DNA from: Oidiodendron maius Zn
Taxonomy: Eukaryota; Ascomycota; Leotiomycetes; Myxotrichaceae
Direction of reading: 5' to 3'
DNA: 64,000 nt
Assembly (NCBI GenBank): GCA_000827325.1
Contig: KN832874.1
Coordinates: 386,044 to 450,043, forward strand
How positions within the stretch are numbered: position 1 is the stretch's first letter; each line of letters starts with the position of its first letter. Of the stretch, positions 43,999 through 56,382 are shown one piece after another. Under the pieces are notes generated by a model. The model did not search any database. It worked only from the letters and a program-made list of their open reading frames with translations, and was not told the origin of the DNA. A program made the translations under genes and the position numbers.

Positions 43999-45804
43999 GT
44001 TGCTAAAAGTCGATTATTCTCAAAGCACACAGCACTCCAACTCTACGCCTTGCATGCGTACCGAACTACCAAGTCCACCTTCGCAGTCACCCGGTCCGGC
44101 GGTTCCTTCCGTGGATCTCGTGTGACTTATCGCGCTTATGGCGAGCAGTCCTAGCAATTATCGACTATAACACCTCTTTGGTAACCACGTAGGCGGGAAA
44201 GGAGCTGTAATCTGTCGCAATACGTCAGAGGCTCAAGTGAAGTACGCGGCGAAGTTGTCGTAAAGGAAAGATAAAACGGATGACTCCCGGTCGTAGTTGA
44301 GGTCAAATTTCTAATCGGCCTGGCAGTTGAAGCGAGTGTGTACCGCTGGTGGTTCGCAGTGGGTGGCCGGTAATGCCACAGCGTGCGACAGTGCGGTCGC
44401 TCGGATCGTTCAAATCCTCGAAGACCAGGCAGGAGCCGTATCGCAACGCTCAGGCTCGTCGAGATATCGTCAGCGGCCTCGGCAGCAACGGTTCTAAAGT
44501 CTTCCTTGCCACGCACATTCGAGGTCCGTAGTCGGAATCGTAAAGTGGCTGTCACGACGCTGTACGAGTCATCGGACTTGCGCACAGCAGAGGAGGGGAG
44601 GAGGATATATTCGCTGCTGGGACGATGATCGATTATTGTCCTAGGCCCCGTTGTCGTTGCGGTATTTGTGCCGTAGAACGTCCAGTTGTCTGCTCCGATG
44701 CTAAGATCTGGGGGAGAGGATCAACAAAGTCGCTTCGTCCAGGACGGGATTAGCGTATGATCAGGTGACCCAAGCGCTCGCTTAGTGCTGATCACTAGAA
44801 ATATTTATATTTTCCTCTTTCGTCAAACCGACCTCAAGTTTTCTCTCTAGTAACTCATCCTCTTTCCACAACAGGAGGAGATGGACGCCAAGGTACGTGC
44901 CCTTTTTTATTTTGTGCATTATCCAGATCTCTATGATGACATTTCGAAAATACTTCTTTTCCCAACTGTACTCGACCATGCTGAAGTCTACGCTGTACGA
45001 TTCTCCCATGCGTGGGTGGGTTGCTTAAGCCAGAGATTTTGTCTGAGAGATCATGCACCTTCAAATTCATTTCCACACAAAATGTCGAACATCCACTGAC
45101 CTTATCAAGCTTTGTGCAGGTTATCATGTTGTACGGGAAGATGTATCCCTTCCGCTTTCTTACACAAATGATTTTAAGAGACCTATGGTTATTGCTATAC
45201 ACATGCCATAACCTCCCAGTAACTAACTCTTCTCCTACCCATATACGACTTAGCTCTCTCAGAGGTCAGTTATAAACCAATCTCTTTTCCTCTTACTCTC
45301 CCACACGGTATGATGAAACACATACCACATTCGAATTTTCACTCGAGTCTCAACTGGAACTTACCCTCGGGACAGATGAGGGTAGAGTCTTGCTTGGATG
45401 TCAACTCTTTCTTCCTTTCTCTATTCTGTGACATCTATTATGCAGCAAAAGATCGTGCTACTTCGACGCGTTGGAAGGTGTTTTTCTAGGATCAAATTTA
45501 TTCCGTGCCGCCTCACACCTGAACCGTGAGAGAACTCGAATTCATATGTGATCGAGAAGAAGGTAAGCTAGGTTATATAAAGAAATTATATATAATTTGG
45601 AGGCAGATAGGCATAGTATTGAATGGAGTTACAATATTTTTATGCTGCATAGCAATCTCTTCTTTTAATTCTGATGTATCACACATATGTGCCATGCATT
45701 GTAGGGAACAGTACATCCTTTCCCACCCGCCAATACCAAATGCAAATGCCGAAAGTGAGAAAATGATGCCCCCAGCCAACGCCCCAATTCTATTTTATAG
45801 ACAA
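43999..45804. other. Intergenic region upstream of PtaB, with one possible small gene
   Basis: This 1.8-kb stretch includes the PtaB promoter and the HbrB 3' UTR. A 144-codon minus-strand frame at 44151-44585, in front of PtaB, lacks motifs and could be leader sequence. A possible small spliced gene at 44881-45211 is listed separately. Confidence 0.5.
44881..45211 (+). CDS. Possible small three-exon gene, about 62 residues
   Basis: A start codon after a pyrimidine-rich leader (ggaggag-ATG-GACGCCAAG) is followed at once by a gtacgt donor. Exon 2 would be 44927-45011, or 44987-45011 with an alternative in-frame acceptor, and exon 3 45120-45211. The product would contain STLYDSPMRYHVVREDV and SLPLSYTNDFKRPMVIAIHM and then stop. 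Three observations favour a gene: the donor right after the ATG exon, both acceptors in one phase, and a sensible composition across the second junction. I do not recognise the protein. A non-coding transcript is an alternative. Confidence 0.3.
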
Positions 45805-48436
45805 TCAAACAGCAATGCCCTCCGGCCTGCTCTCCTGGCCTCTACTTCCCCCCGGCACCCGCGCACCCACTAGACCGCGACGATTCCTCCCGGTCCTCCC
45901 TCTTCCCAACCAATTTAACTTCAAACCCCGACACAACTCCTCCATCTTCCTCTGACTAGCATCCTCACTACTCCCTGTGGCACTGCCAGGATGCACGCCG
46001 ACGCTCGCAAGCACGCTCATGCACTGCAGCATCCTGCCCACCGTCTCGGTAAGCCGGTTGGACGTATCTTCCACGGTGCGATCTCTTAATACACGACTGG
46101 ATTGGCCGAATGGGTGCGTGGATGAAGGAGTGAATGGTCTAGGCGGTGGAGGCACGTTTATTCCTAGACCAGAGAGAATGGAGTCTGAGCCATGCGAGAC
46201 GTTACTAATGGCGCGAGAGCGATTCCCGCTACCGTCGCCGGACCCGGGCCCGCCGAGTAGGGTGGTGGACTGGGAGCCGTAGGAGGCGGTGCTGGGGTCG
46301 AGAGACATGGCAGTGGAGGGGCGGCCGACCGAGAGAGCGGAAAAGGAGTCGGGCGAGGTGGAGAGGGTGTCGGCGGAGGGGAGCGCAAGGGAGATGCTCT
46401 CGAGTGAGAGGCGGGAGAAGATAGTCTTTAGGGTCTCGTAGCGCGGCAGGATGATGGTGTCGCGGTATGCGACGAGGACAATGCGTCGGACTTCAAGGAC
46501 CTGGGAGGCGGGGACGCTGGAGGAGTTGCCCGTTCCGCTGAAGGATGGGAGACCGCCCCAGAATTCTCTGGCTTGGTCGGCGGACATGACAGATCCGTTC
46601 CCAGAGAATTCTTGGTCGAGAGGGAGAAAGACTGCCTGCATATATGGGAGAATGGTTGTGAACGTGAAGACCCACATCTCAACCAGGTGGGGGATAAGGC
46701 GTTCGTCGGGCGTTCGACGGAGGGTCTGATCGAGTGCCGAGAACCCTGTTGTGAGAAGATCTCGGAGATCATCGATCATCAGATTTGGTGATCTCTTCTG
46801 AAAGCAGCGCTGGAAGTGTGTTCTGTTTACTGTCATTAGAAATGTGTGCTTAGTAGGAAGAATATACTCACGTCACAAGCCAATTGAAGTCCTCCACTAG
46901 AAGTCTCAAATCCTCACCCTCGAAGATCACCAATAGCCTTGCCTTCAAGAATGGCCACGCATCGTCAGGTGTCATATTCGACAAGCCGAATCTCGACAGA
47001 TCTTGTGCATCTGCCACAGATCCAGGATAGCTTCCACTTCCCGTCGTAGAACCTAGGTACGAGGCTCCCGCAGAACCCAAGCTAGAAGGACCAGGCCACT
47101 CGTTACTATTCTGATATGTCAGCTCATTCTCCCTCGTCGCATCACTCTCCTTCCTCTTCTCTCTTAGCGCTCGTCCGCCGTGTCTCAAGTCCAGTCCACT
47201 CATCGACTTCGCGAAGGTCGTGCTGTTCGGGCCAGGGCTTGGCGGCAGGCTGAAGTTATACAGACTGCTTGGGGCGCTTGGATCAACAGGTTTGGAATTT
47301 GACGACGCTGAAGATAATGGTAGATGGTGGTCATCCTTGCTGCTCAGCTTGTGTTTCTGCCTCGACAGGAAGTGGTGTTTCTTCTCCTTCTCCTTTTCTT
47401 GTGGTTCTGCTCGGAGCGTGGCCGTAGACGAGTTCGCCATGCTGTACATGCTCGCCGCGCTCGACATACTATCTACCAAACTGTTGGTACTCATGTTGCC
47501 TCTAGCAAGTGAGCCTAATGAATAGGAGGCCTTACTAGGACTGGGAAGCGCACCCGTCTTCCCTTCTTTATCTTTGCTGATTCCAATCCTCGCTGGTCGT
47601 GAGAATAGCTTCACCTTGGGCTTCTCTGCTTTTGGCTTCTCTGTCTGCGCTCGATATATCTCGTATTCGCTCGGTGGCAGGCCAGGCGATGTCGATGGAG
47701 ACTTTGGGAAGACCATATTCGCTGCCGTCTGCGCAGCTCCGTGTCCTCCAAGCAGCCCATTGTGATATCCCTGCCCACCAAAGCTCGCGTCTCGCGGTAC
47801 CGACGCCTCTGTCAAGCTCAATACCGGCGGAGATGCCGGCCCTCCTCTCTGTTGCGGCCTCGCATTCCCAGCATGTATTGATGCAGCATCCACGAGCGGT
47901 GAGCCTCTGGCCAGCGAGCCTTGCCTGCTCTGCTGTGTCTGATGCTGCATCGCCGCCTGCGCAGCGATCTGGCTGGCGCTCAGCGCCTTGTCTAGATGGC
48001 CGCTCATGTTGGAGTATGAAGACGAAGGGAGATACGGCTCAAAGGATCCTTGAGTATGCGAGTTCTTCCTCCCGTGCCCACGGACTGAGGCGCTATCAGG
48101 CGTGCGCGCAGACGAAGCAGCAGCACCAACGGCGAAGGGCAGATCGGTGCGCAATGGCGCGGGGGTTGGTCGAGAGAAGTTGGGCAGGCTCGTCGTGCTC
48201 GAGCTCGCTGGGGCAGGAGAGGCGTATAGCGCTCGGGGCGAAACGGCCGCTCCTCGCTGTTTGACCACGCTCAAGTGTGCTGGTCTCAGCGCTTCCTCGT
48301 CGGACGAATTTTCGGCCTGGGGAATCTGTCTTCGCTGGGCGACGGAAGATGATGGCAATTGTACGACAGGAGAGAAGCTCCCCGGGGCGCGCGTGGGAGT
48401 GCCGGACGTGTGCGACATGGTTGGCGGGTTGTGCAC
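45805..48436 (-). CDS. hbrB: HbrB-domain TORC2 subunit (Bit61/PRR5-like)
   Basis: Two exons, 48436-46872 and 46822-45805, are separated by a 49-nt intron and give about 860 residues. The first ~480 residues are Ser/Pro/Ala-rich and low complexity. The HbrB domain spans the splice junction: PDDAWPFLKARLLVIFEGED, LRLLVEDFNWLV, then THFQRCFQKRSPNLMIDDLR and LIPHLVEMWVFTFTTILPYM, continuing to VLVAYRDTIILPRYETLKTI. A Ser-rich tail follows. HbrB was described from Aspergillus hyperbranching mutants. Its homologues Bit61/Bit2 and PRR5 are TORC2 subunits, so a role in cell polarity and membrane signalling is expected. A second in-frame Met lies at 48418. It is divergent from GON7. Confidence 0.88.
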
Positions 48437-48835
48437 TGAGCACAGGGCGTGTTACCACTCGTATTCTCCTGCTTTATCCTGCTGCAGGATAACTCTGCAT
48501 AAAAGATGAGACGGGCGGGGGGTGACAGCAAGTGACCAGAGACCGGCGCGAGATCCTCGACATTCTGGGGGAAAGGAAGTCTCTGAGGAGGAGAAGGTCG
48601 AGGTCGAGGCAGTGTCGTGGACGGAATGTCAGCTCTGATGAGAGGAAGGCAGTGACGTGAGGGTCTGATCGATGGCCCGCAGCCTCACAGAGCACGCGGC
48701 CCGGCGTAGATCTTCCCGCCCGCACACACATGCCCAGACCCCGCCACGAAAAATCCACATCTGCACAACGGCATAAAGGACAACTGCCAAAAATTACTCC
48801 ATATACGATACAATATCTCCCCCCATCAAAACACC
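48437..48835. promoter_or_regulatory. Divergent promoter of hbrB and GON7
   Basis: This 399-bp gap between two divergent start codons must hold both promoters. I see no separate gene in it. Confidence 0.5.
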
Positions 48836-49159
48836 ATGGCCGTGGCCGATGACCAGAACGCCGTGGTGAAGGACCCCCAGATCCTCTCCGCCGCGTACCA
48901 ATCCCCCGCCAACGAAGCCTTCACCTCCACGCACACTCTCCCCGCCCCGCCAAGCGACAAGACAATCGACAGGACGGATTACCTGGCCGCTCTCCGCAAA
49001 GCCGCTGGCGTGCTGCAGGAGCGGATTAACGTCGAGTTGACGGCACGCATGGAGGAGGACAAGGTACGCGGCAAGGCTGACGGTATCACGAAGAGTGAAG
49101 GTGTTGACGAGGCCAAGGAGGAAGACGCATACGGCGAAGAGGTCCCGGAGGAGGAATGA
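48836..49159 (+). CDS. GON7: EKC/KEOPS complex subunit Gon7
   Basis: This single-exon gene encodes 107 residues. The pattern is an N-terminal extended part with AAYQSPANEAFTSTHTLPAP, a helical core DYLAALRKAAGVLQERINVE and TARMEEDKVRGKAD, and a very acidic tail ending EEVPEEE. This is the layout of fungal Gon7, a small, largely disordered subunit that binds Pcc1 in the KEOPS complex. KEOPS makes the t6A modification at position 37 of ANN-decoding tRNAs and also affects telomeres. The gene is compact and its stop lies only 104 bp from the convergent VPS39 stop. The call rests on pattern memory for a fast-evolving family. Confidence 0.7.
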   Translation: MAVADDQNAVVKDPQILSAAYQSPANEAFTSTHTLPAPPSDKTIDRTDYLAALRKAAGVLQERINVELTARMEEDKVRGKADGITKSEGVDEAKEEDAYGEEVPEEE

Positions 49160-49262
49160 GGGTGCACAGATGGGATGAGGTTACAGAGTATATACAAGCG
49201 TCGCAGAAAACTCCATCGCTATGCAGCAAAGGCCGCCCAAACGTATCTACACGAGAATCGAT

Positions 49263-52200
49263 TCACGCCCTTCCCCAAGAACCCTTCCTCATGCCCTCTA
49301 ACCCGCCACCAGATTTTTGTCCCGCACGATTCAGACACCCATAATGCACGACCGAATTGTCGGGGCGGACAGCGATGACGCTGCCCCCGAGGCGTTTATG
49401 GCAGACACCGCAGACCCTCTCATCCGTGACGACCACACGCCTATTCCGGCCTCCGTTATGCCCTGGGACGCCGTCCCCGAGTAGGAGTGTGGCTTGTGCG
49501 TCGACAACTTCGCACTTGCGCAACCCGGCCACGATACGGGACTCGTTGACGATGGAGTTGGCCGAGCGGATGCGCCCTCGGAAGTAGGACTGGAGTTGGG
49601 CGACGGGGAGAGCGGAGGGGATAAGGTTCAGGGTTGAGGAAGCCGGGAGGCGAGAGCCATGTTTGGAAAGGAGATCTAGAGCCGGTGGCCAGTTGGGCTC
49701 GTGCGGCGGTGGGGGTTTCAGGTACAGCGAAAGCAATGTGTGGTATATCGATGGAATGGGATCTTCTGGCTCCGAGGTCGAGGCGTGTCGGGTCGGTGGG
49801 GGAGATGTCTCTGTGGAGTCTTGGGTCAAGTGAACATGATTACAGTATCTGAGGAGGTCAGCATATTAAATCTGGCTCATTGCTATCGGACTCACTCTTC
49901 TGCCTTTCCGAAATCTTTAAGTTTGAAAACGTATATCTCTAATGCCTGTTTATGTTGTCCCATGTTGCTCAAAACCAAGGCCTGCGCCTCATAAAATTTG
50001 GAATCTGAAGAGTTAGCATACATCCCCTTCCAGTTTATATTAACAAGTCCTACCTTCTCTGGGTATCAATCCAAAAGCCTTTGAAAGGGAATATTGTTTA
50101 CTAGACCGCAAGAACTCAACAAGCCTCCCCATTATTTCCTTCCACTCTTCAGAATCCTTGTCTTCTCTCTCTTTCAACTCTGTCATATATGCACTAACAA
50201 GTCGATTATGAAAGTCCGGAGTTAGGTCGTTGAGCTCACTGATCACGTGTTCAAGGTACTTTACCTCCAGGCCGCCATTAATGCTCTGTAGAAAACTGAC
50301 CACCCTCTCTCGAGGCAGGGTCTCGGCATTTTCGGTATCTGCTAGGAATATTTCCATCCCGAGCTCTGGATTTGCCCTTAACGGCCACTCCGCAAACTCG
50401 AAGATTAAGTCGACGAAATCGGGCGGTAGATTCTGTAGATAGCCGACGGTTCGCTGCGGTCCGTGAAGCGTAGGTGCCTTTTCGTCTGCCTCCTCGGGCA
50501 TACCGAACTTCTTCAAAAGCTCGAGCGCCTGTCGGTGCAGTTTCTTGCCGTAGAAGAAGTCAACTAGATCATTGTATTTCGAGTTCTCTAGCAATTTCTC
50601 GTTGACCACATCTGGATCACAGAAGTTGGGAATACGGAAGAGGGAGCCGGCAAGTGAAGGCCTAACAAGCATATTCGACCGGAACAGGGTTGTGTCAATA
50701 AGCGTCGCCGTCTCGCGCAGCTTCTGTTCTCTATTTCTGCCCTCATCAGATGCGGGTGCAAGAAGTAGGGACTCGAAAGCTGCATTTGAGGACCCATTTT
50801 GCTCATTTTCTGTAGGAGGTATCATCTTTCCAGTCTCGGCGTCAAGGAACCGCTTCATTCTGTTCCGGCTGTCAACGAGGAATCTGGTGAGGGCCAGGGT
50901 AGCCGTGACCAAGTCCTTTCCCTCGAGGGGTCTATCTTCGGTCTTCTGCTTCGTGCTGGCCGCATCACTGGAATCACCTCCGTCCAGTTTCATAAATGAC
51001 CTGACAGACGATGTGTCTGAGATTGACCTCTGGTGCGGCCTGAGGAGTTTGTTCACTGGATTTGGTGATCCTGCAAGATCCTGCTTGGATTCTCCACTGG
51101 CAATGGCATCTCCATTCGTGTGGTCCTTTGGCTCTTCTGTAGCCTCCCCGGCAGTGTGCGGTTTACCATCCACGGTCGACAAGTCGCCAGCTATGATCCT
51201 CGGATACAGTTTGATTACCCTTTCCGGCGCAGCCTCTGCTTCTAGGAAGATTTCAATTGCATTCTCATATTTGCGCTGTTCAAAGAGCATCTGTGCCTTC
51301 AAAGTTTTGATCTCTCTAAGGCTGCGCTTTTTATCACGCAAGAGTGCATCTTCTAGCATCCCCAATATACTAATAGCTTCGTCGTAGTGGCCCAACTTCA
51401 CAAGATCTTCGATCTGCGTATCGTAGTTCGTGATTCCCATTCGCCATATGCAGCGCTCACTGGCAACATGAAAGCCCTTGCCACCGTGCGCCAGGCTGAC
51501 CGTGGGCGACGGAAAATGTAGTATAGTTGCGTTAGGAAGGGATATAGTTTGAAGGAGTGATAGTGTCTCCGGATTCCTGACCTCAAGGTGGCCTCTCGAA
51601 GGCGCCTGGAGCGCTAAGATATACGGGTAGGAGTATCCTATTGCCTCCGGGGCTTGCTGCCATGGTATCTGTCTCTTTTCCATCGGCTTTCCATCTGAGG
51701 TAATGAACAGCGAATTTATATCCTTTGCGAGGAGCATTTCTCCATCGGCAAGTTTAGTAGACAAGGGCTTTGGAATGTAGCTCCCCAGACCCATGTATCC
51801 CATGCTTGCTGATCCTACACCGCCCAAGCTCCATTCTTGAGCACCTGGAGCTCCACCAATAGAGCCAGGGCTAGCAATATCCTCCACTTCCTGACTGACA
51901 ACGTCGACTATCACATATCCCGAGTTCATGCCGCATATAACTTTAGTCGCAGATGTCCAGTTCAATGTTCGAGCCGGCTCGGCTAGAGTGATCTCCACAA
52001 CATCCTGAGATAGCTCCGAAGCATGCCATGACCACAGTAGCAATGATCTCCTCTTGACGGCAACGGCAAGTCTTGACACGATCTCCGGGATTCCAGTGTC
52101 AGGGTCTTTAACGATATTCGAGGTAACCGCGAAGGTTGTAGCGTTCTTTGTCTTTGCTAACTGCTCTTGGAGGGTGTAGGATTGTAGGTCATAAATCGAA

Positions 52201-52579
52201 ACATAGTAATTCGACAAGGATATTAAGATATTAGCCGCTTTGATGATTGCAAGCTGCTCGACCGGTTTAGAAGAGAACTTATCGAGCTCTCGCAGCAGGT
52301 CAACAGGCTTTTGTGTGGACGAGGAGTTTGGTCGCGATGAGGGCTTGTCGCTGCGGTCCACTTTGCCATTTGGCTTGTCCTTGTCTTCCGGAATCTCGTT
52401 GACTCTATATATCCGCAAGCTTCCAGTATTCAGACCTACAAATAGACGGTCGCCTGCTCCTGTTAGTTACATATATGAACAGCACAGGTATACCGACCAT
52501 GTGCGAGGATGCATTCGATCTTCGACTTGTCCCGCTGCCTGAGCTCAACAATAGGTCGAGCTGTGAAGGCGGAAAGCAT
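49263..52579 (-). CDS. VPS39: HOPS subunit Vps39/Vam6
   Basis: Four exons, 52579-52498, 52453-50054, 50005-49897 and 49848-49263, give about 1058 residues (yeast Vam6 has 1049). The CNH domain begins MLSAFTARPIVELRQRDKSK and includes HGDRLFVGLNTGSLRIYRVN. The central part has clathrin-repeat-like helices (LVKLGHYDEAISILGMLEDA, YNDLVDFFYGKKLHRQALEL). The C-terminal Vps39-2 domain holds ALEIYVFKLKDFGKAEEYCN and a zinc-finger-like end, CGVCHKRLGGSVIAV then HYGC. A charged low-complexity insert lies near residues 430-540. Vps39 tethers Rab7/Ypt7-bearing membranes for vacuole fusion. Exon 3 is only 109 nt. The first donor (gtcggt) and its acceptor were chosen to give the conserved HGDRLFVGLNTG. 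Confidence 0.93.
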
Positions 52580-54202
52580 GGCGGGAGCTACCAGCTCTAG
52601 GGAAGGTTGCGCCCCGTATAGGAGGGCACAATCATCGAAGTTGATAATTTTGGATGTGCTGCTTTATGTTGTTATTTCGTCAGCGCATGTCGCATAGTTA
52701 TGGCGGAGCTCTCCACCCTCGGTGTTGATAGTGGCTGTTGATACCTGATAAACTAGGCGCTAGTATGACATCGCTGAACAGATGTTTACAAGACTCACAG
52801 AGCTCGACCCGTTCTAGCTACAACGGCCACTTTTTACTGATTCGGAGATGGAGGGGAGTCAGACAAAAGAAGTGTTTGAACCAAATTTAGAAAGTAGAAT
52901 ATTTACAGATTTATGCTCAAGTGAGCACAGCACTTCATGAGAACTATGTTCGTTGAGCAACGGGAGTTTTCATCTTGTCTCTAAATAAGAATCCAACAGC
53001 ACATTATGAAGGAATGAAAAGCAAATCGAACATGCGGACAAGAGGGACAAGGAATTTCTTCCTTCATATGTTCACTATTACATCGCGGAGGCTTCTTTCT
53101 GCTTGGAGCATGCGAGTTGGCGGTACCATGGTACGGTACCGCCAGTTAGCCCGGTCTTGTTACATGGACTGGAGGCGGCACGCATTCTAGTACCCATATA
53201 GAGGAGGGCTCTTTACGCCAAACTTACAAGTCTCTTGTTTGTTTGGCTAAAGAAACTAGCTTGATTCAGAATATAGATTAGGCGGTACCTCAATTACATC
53301 CACCTCCGCAGGTGGTGTGGTACCCCACCATGGATTTTGCACTGAAAGTCTTATATCATTGCGCTTGAAAATGACATGATATACAGAAGTGACATTATGT
53401 TGTACGCTATTTATTAAAAGACCTGGATGTATTGATTATGTTTCCTGCGAATCACGTCGAAGTTGACATCTGTACTGCTCTTTCGAGCCCTGACAACATA
53501 ACTGTTGCATAATTGTAGTTAGATTACACAACCCTCTATGGAAATAATGCAACTATGTAATACATATATTTAGCAATAAAATCATGTATCAAATAAGCCG
53601 AGACACATTAAACATATTTCTGAATCCCGAGGTCGATTTTTCTGACAAAGCGCCGCTTTAAGCCAACATCAAGATGGAGTATGACTGCAGGAAAGCGGCC
53701 AGCACAGTCAGCCATTGTTGCATTATTATGAAATCGCGATTTAAATACGTAATAAAACGTTAATGAAAGCTTGATTCTCCACAATGGAAATTGCCCGAAG
53801 CCGTTTCAGGATTTGGCATCAACAACTCGGGCATTTGAGCTTGTTGAATGAATAACAACAGTTCAGGGCACGAAAATCATGAATAACAGATGGATCTTGG
53901 GATATATACAAGACGAGTACCTGCAATAAGTAACCATTTCTTCTATTGTTCGATATGCCTTGGTAGAAGGTTGAAATGCAGCTATTCAACTGCCGAACAT
54001 AAGCATGGCATGTCCTTCCCCAGACTCGGCAGGAAGCGAGATTCGTCGATTGCCACAACCAGGATTCCCGAAATCTTCAGCTCGGGCATACTGACCTAAG
54101 CAGCATGCATTGAGGTTTGGCTTTCTTCACTTTTCCGCTGCAAACGACCACGTACGACTGCCAATGGCCCTTTCCGATTGCTAAGGTTTCTTAGAATGCG
54201 AC
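52580..54202. other. Intergenic region, 1.6 kb
   Basis: This AT-rich stretch lies between divergent VPS39 and the DUF4050 gene. I see no gene. A short palindromic hairpin at 53118-53144 and a further copy of its arm at 53281 stand out. Confidence 0.5.
53118..53144. repeat. Perfect 10-bp inverted repeat with 7-nt loop
   Basis: The arms tggcggtacc (53118-53127) and ggtaccgcca (53135-53144) are exact reverse complements around the loop atggtac. The 9-mer ggcggtacc recurs at 53281-53289. It could form a hairpin or be a dyad-symmetric protein site. No transcript context is evident. Confidence 0.7.
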
Positions 54203-56087
54203 ATGTCTCACAACCCCGCGGCTGACGATCTAGGTTCTGCAGGACGTGGAAATGTGGCACACGACCGGGGACCGACGCAGGACGTTGTTGCGGGAACACA
54301 AGATGCCGATAGAGCTCCGAGCCTGAACCTTCATAACGATGCTGTTAAGTTGGCAGCACAAGTAGTGCAGGAGCAGAGCACTCCTCTCAACCTACTGGGC
54401 CAGAGCTCTTCCACCGCCCCAGACGCATCTCGAGACTATGCGGCGGTGGCGACAAGTGAGGTACATGTTGCTGTAACTACGCAGGCACATGACTCCACCC
54501 CCATCCATGCTGGTGATCTGAATGGGAAGATCGAGGAAGGTGAAGGTGAGGCGAATTGACTAATTGCCACTCCCGGCCATATAATTCTGATAATTTGACT
54601 TTCACGAAGGAAAATACACTGACGGCCGTTTCACAGTCGAACCGCCCACGGCATCTGCTGTGACATCGACGCAGCTTTGTAACACAGCTCCTCTACCAAA
54701 CCCTCACATCCCAGAGCCCGAGGGACTTGCGCCCGTTGCTGCTACCCCTCTCCTAGGCACTGAGAACACCGCAACAGACCCTCCTGCCCAGCTGCACGAA
54801 TCGAAGCTACTCACGAATGGAACAAACTTGCATGCACGGAAGGCGATGTTTGGCACCAGCACCGGCAATAGCGCCAACCGGCGTCGTGCAATGGCGAATA
54901 CAAATGCGCTGACGAAGTACGAAGCTGATTTAACGGACCAGGATCGTGCGAAGCAGAAGGAGGCCGTGAGGAGGTACCTAGTGGAGAGAGTGAAATCCGA
55001 TTGGAAGTGGCAATGGCCTCAACCAGAGGCTCCACCCAGCTCTTACCATGGATCAACCTCGGCAGACGCTAGCGAACCCGTGGATAATACATACGATAGT
55101 ATCGAGGAGCAGTGGAAGGAGAGAGATGAGTGGTTGAGCAACAATAGTGAGGAAGAAGGCCCTGCCCCAGCTGCGGTAGCTGGGACAAGACAGGACTCAC
55201 CAAGTGCACGAGACGATCCCTTCTGTTTTGGCTCTCCTGAATCTATTGGGACTGCTATCAGGAAGCACGAGATGGAGCGCAAGCGGAGACGCAAGAAACG
55301 TCTTGCCGAGGAAATGGTGTACAACGATGGTCTTCGCTGTTTCGTCCAGCGACGTGACGCATGGACTGGTGCGCGGCAAGTTGGTCCCTCATCCGATAAT
55401 GGATTGACTCGAGCTCGAACCAAGCGCAGCTCGATCTACTCTCTCCTGCCTGGGAAATCGTCTCCCGCAGATGCTGAACTAGACTCAGATACTGGATTGA
55501 GTCGGACGAGAACGAAACGAAGCTCTATTTACTCGATCTTGCCAGGAAGGGGGGCGCCTCTTACTGAATCTGAGCCAGAGGCGGACTCTGAATGGGATCG
55601 AGCCACTGAGATCCCCATTGCAGGTCCAATACTGCCGCCCGAGAACGCCATGCGGGCCAGCATTACGCCTGCAGCCTACAACACGATATACGACAAAGTG
55701 GTACTTCAACAGTTGACACCGAGCTGCCCTATGAACCTGAAAGATGTTACGAGAAGCTGCGTGCAAGGCTGGAAACGGGACGGGGAATGGCCACCAAAGT
55801 CGTCCACCGAGCCGGCAAAGAAGAAAGGCCGCAGACTGAGTTTCGTGAGCCTCTTCAGCCTGGAGAAGAATGAGGAAAAGGGTAAGGGAGAGAATGAAGC
55901 CGAGCAAGCTAAGGAGAGGCTAGAGACTCCCCGTGATGAAAGCCACGAGAAGACATCGAAGCGCCCTGCAGCTGCCATTGGGAAGGGCATACGCAAAATG
56001 ATGTTTTGGAAGGAGAAACATGATTCGCATGGCAGTGGTGGGGGACCAAATGGCCATGGCCAGGGGAGGATGAGCCCGGCCGTGTGA
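54203..56087 (+). CDS. DUF4050 (Gag1-like clamp) protein
   Basis: Two exons, 54203-54545 and 54637-56087, are separated by a 91-nt intron and give about 597 residues. An alternative donor 6 nt upstream would remove two residues. The first ~240 residues are low complexity. The middle has a charged helical stretch LTDQDRAKQKEAVRRYLVER and a basic patch (HEMERKRRRKKRLAEEMVYN). The DUF4050 signature lies near residues 463-510: SITPAAYNTIYDKVVLQQL, MNLKDVTRSCVQGWKRDGEW. A region just before it has two 31-residue tandem units, each with TKRSSIYS[LI]LPG. The C-terminus is basic and Gly-rich. The domain is fungal and its biochemical role is unknown to me. No membrane segment is seen. Confidence 0.8.
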
Positions 56088-56382
56088 GACTTACTACTCG
56101 GCCTGGGTTCATTCTGTGCATCAGCGATGTTTGGATCATATATATTAGATGGATTAGATGTTAGTGTTCGAGTGCAGCGTAGGCGTATGGGGAAGCGATT
56201 GCATACCCACAAGGTCCAGGCAGTACTGGAGTGTTGGTATAAAAAACAATAGGGTAATACCCCTCTAATATATTCATATAATACTTGGAAGGAGCGAGCA
56301 GTATCATACAATTGCTGCCACGACATAACATGAACCTATATAGTATTTGATATAGTACATATCTATATTAACCGCCATCACT

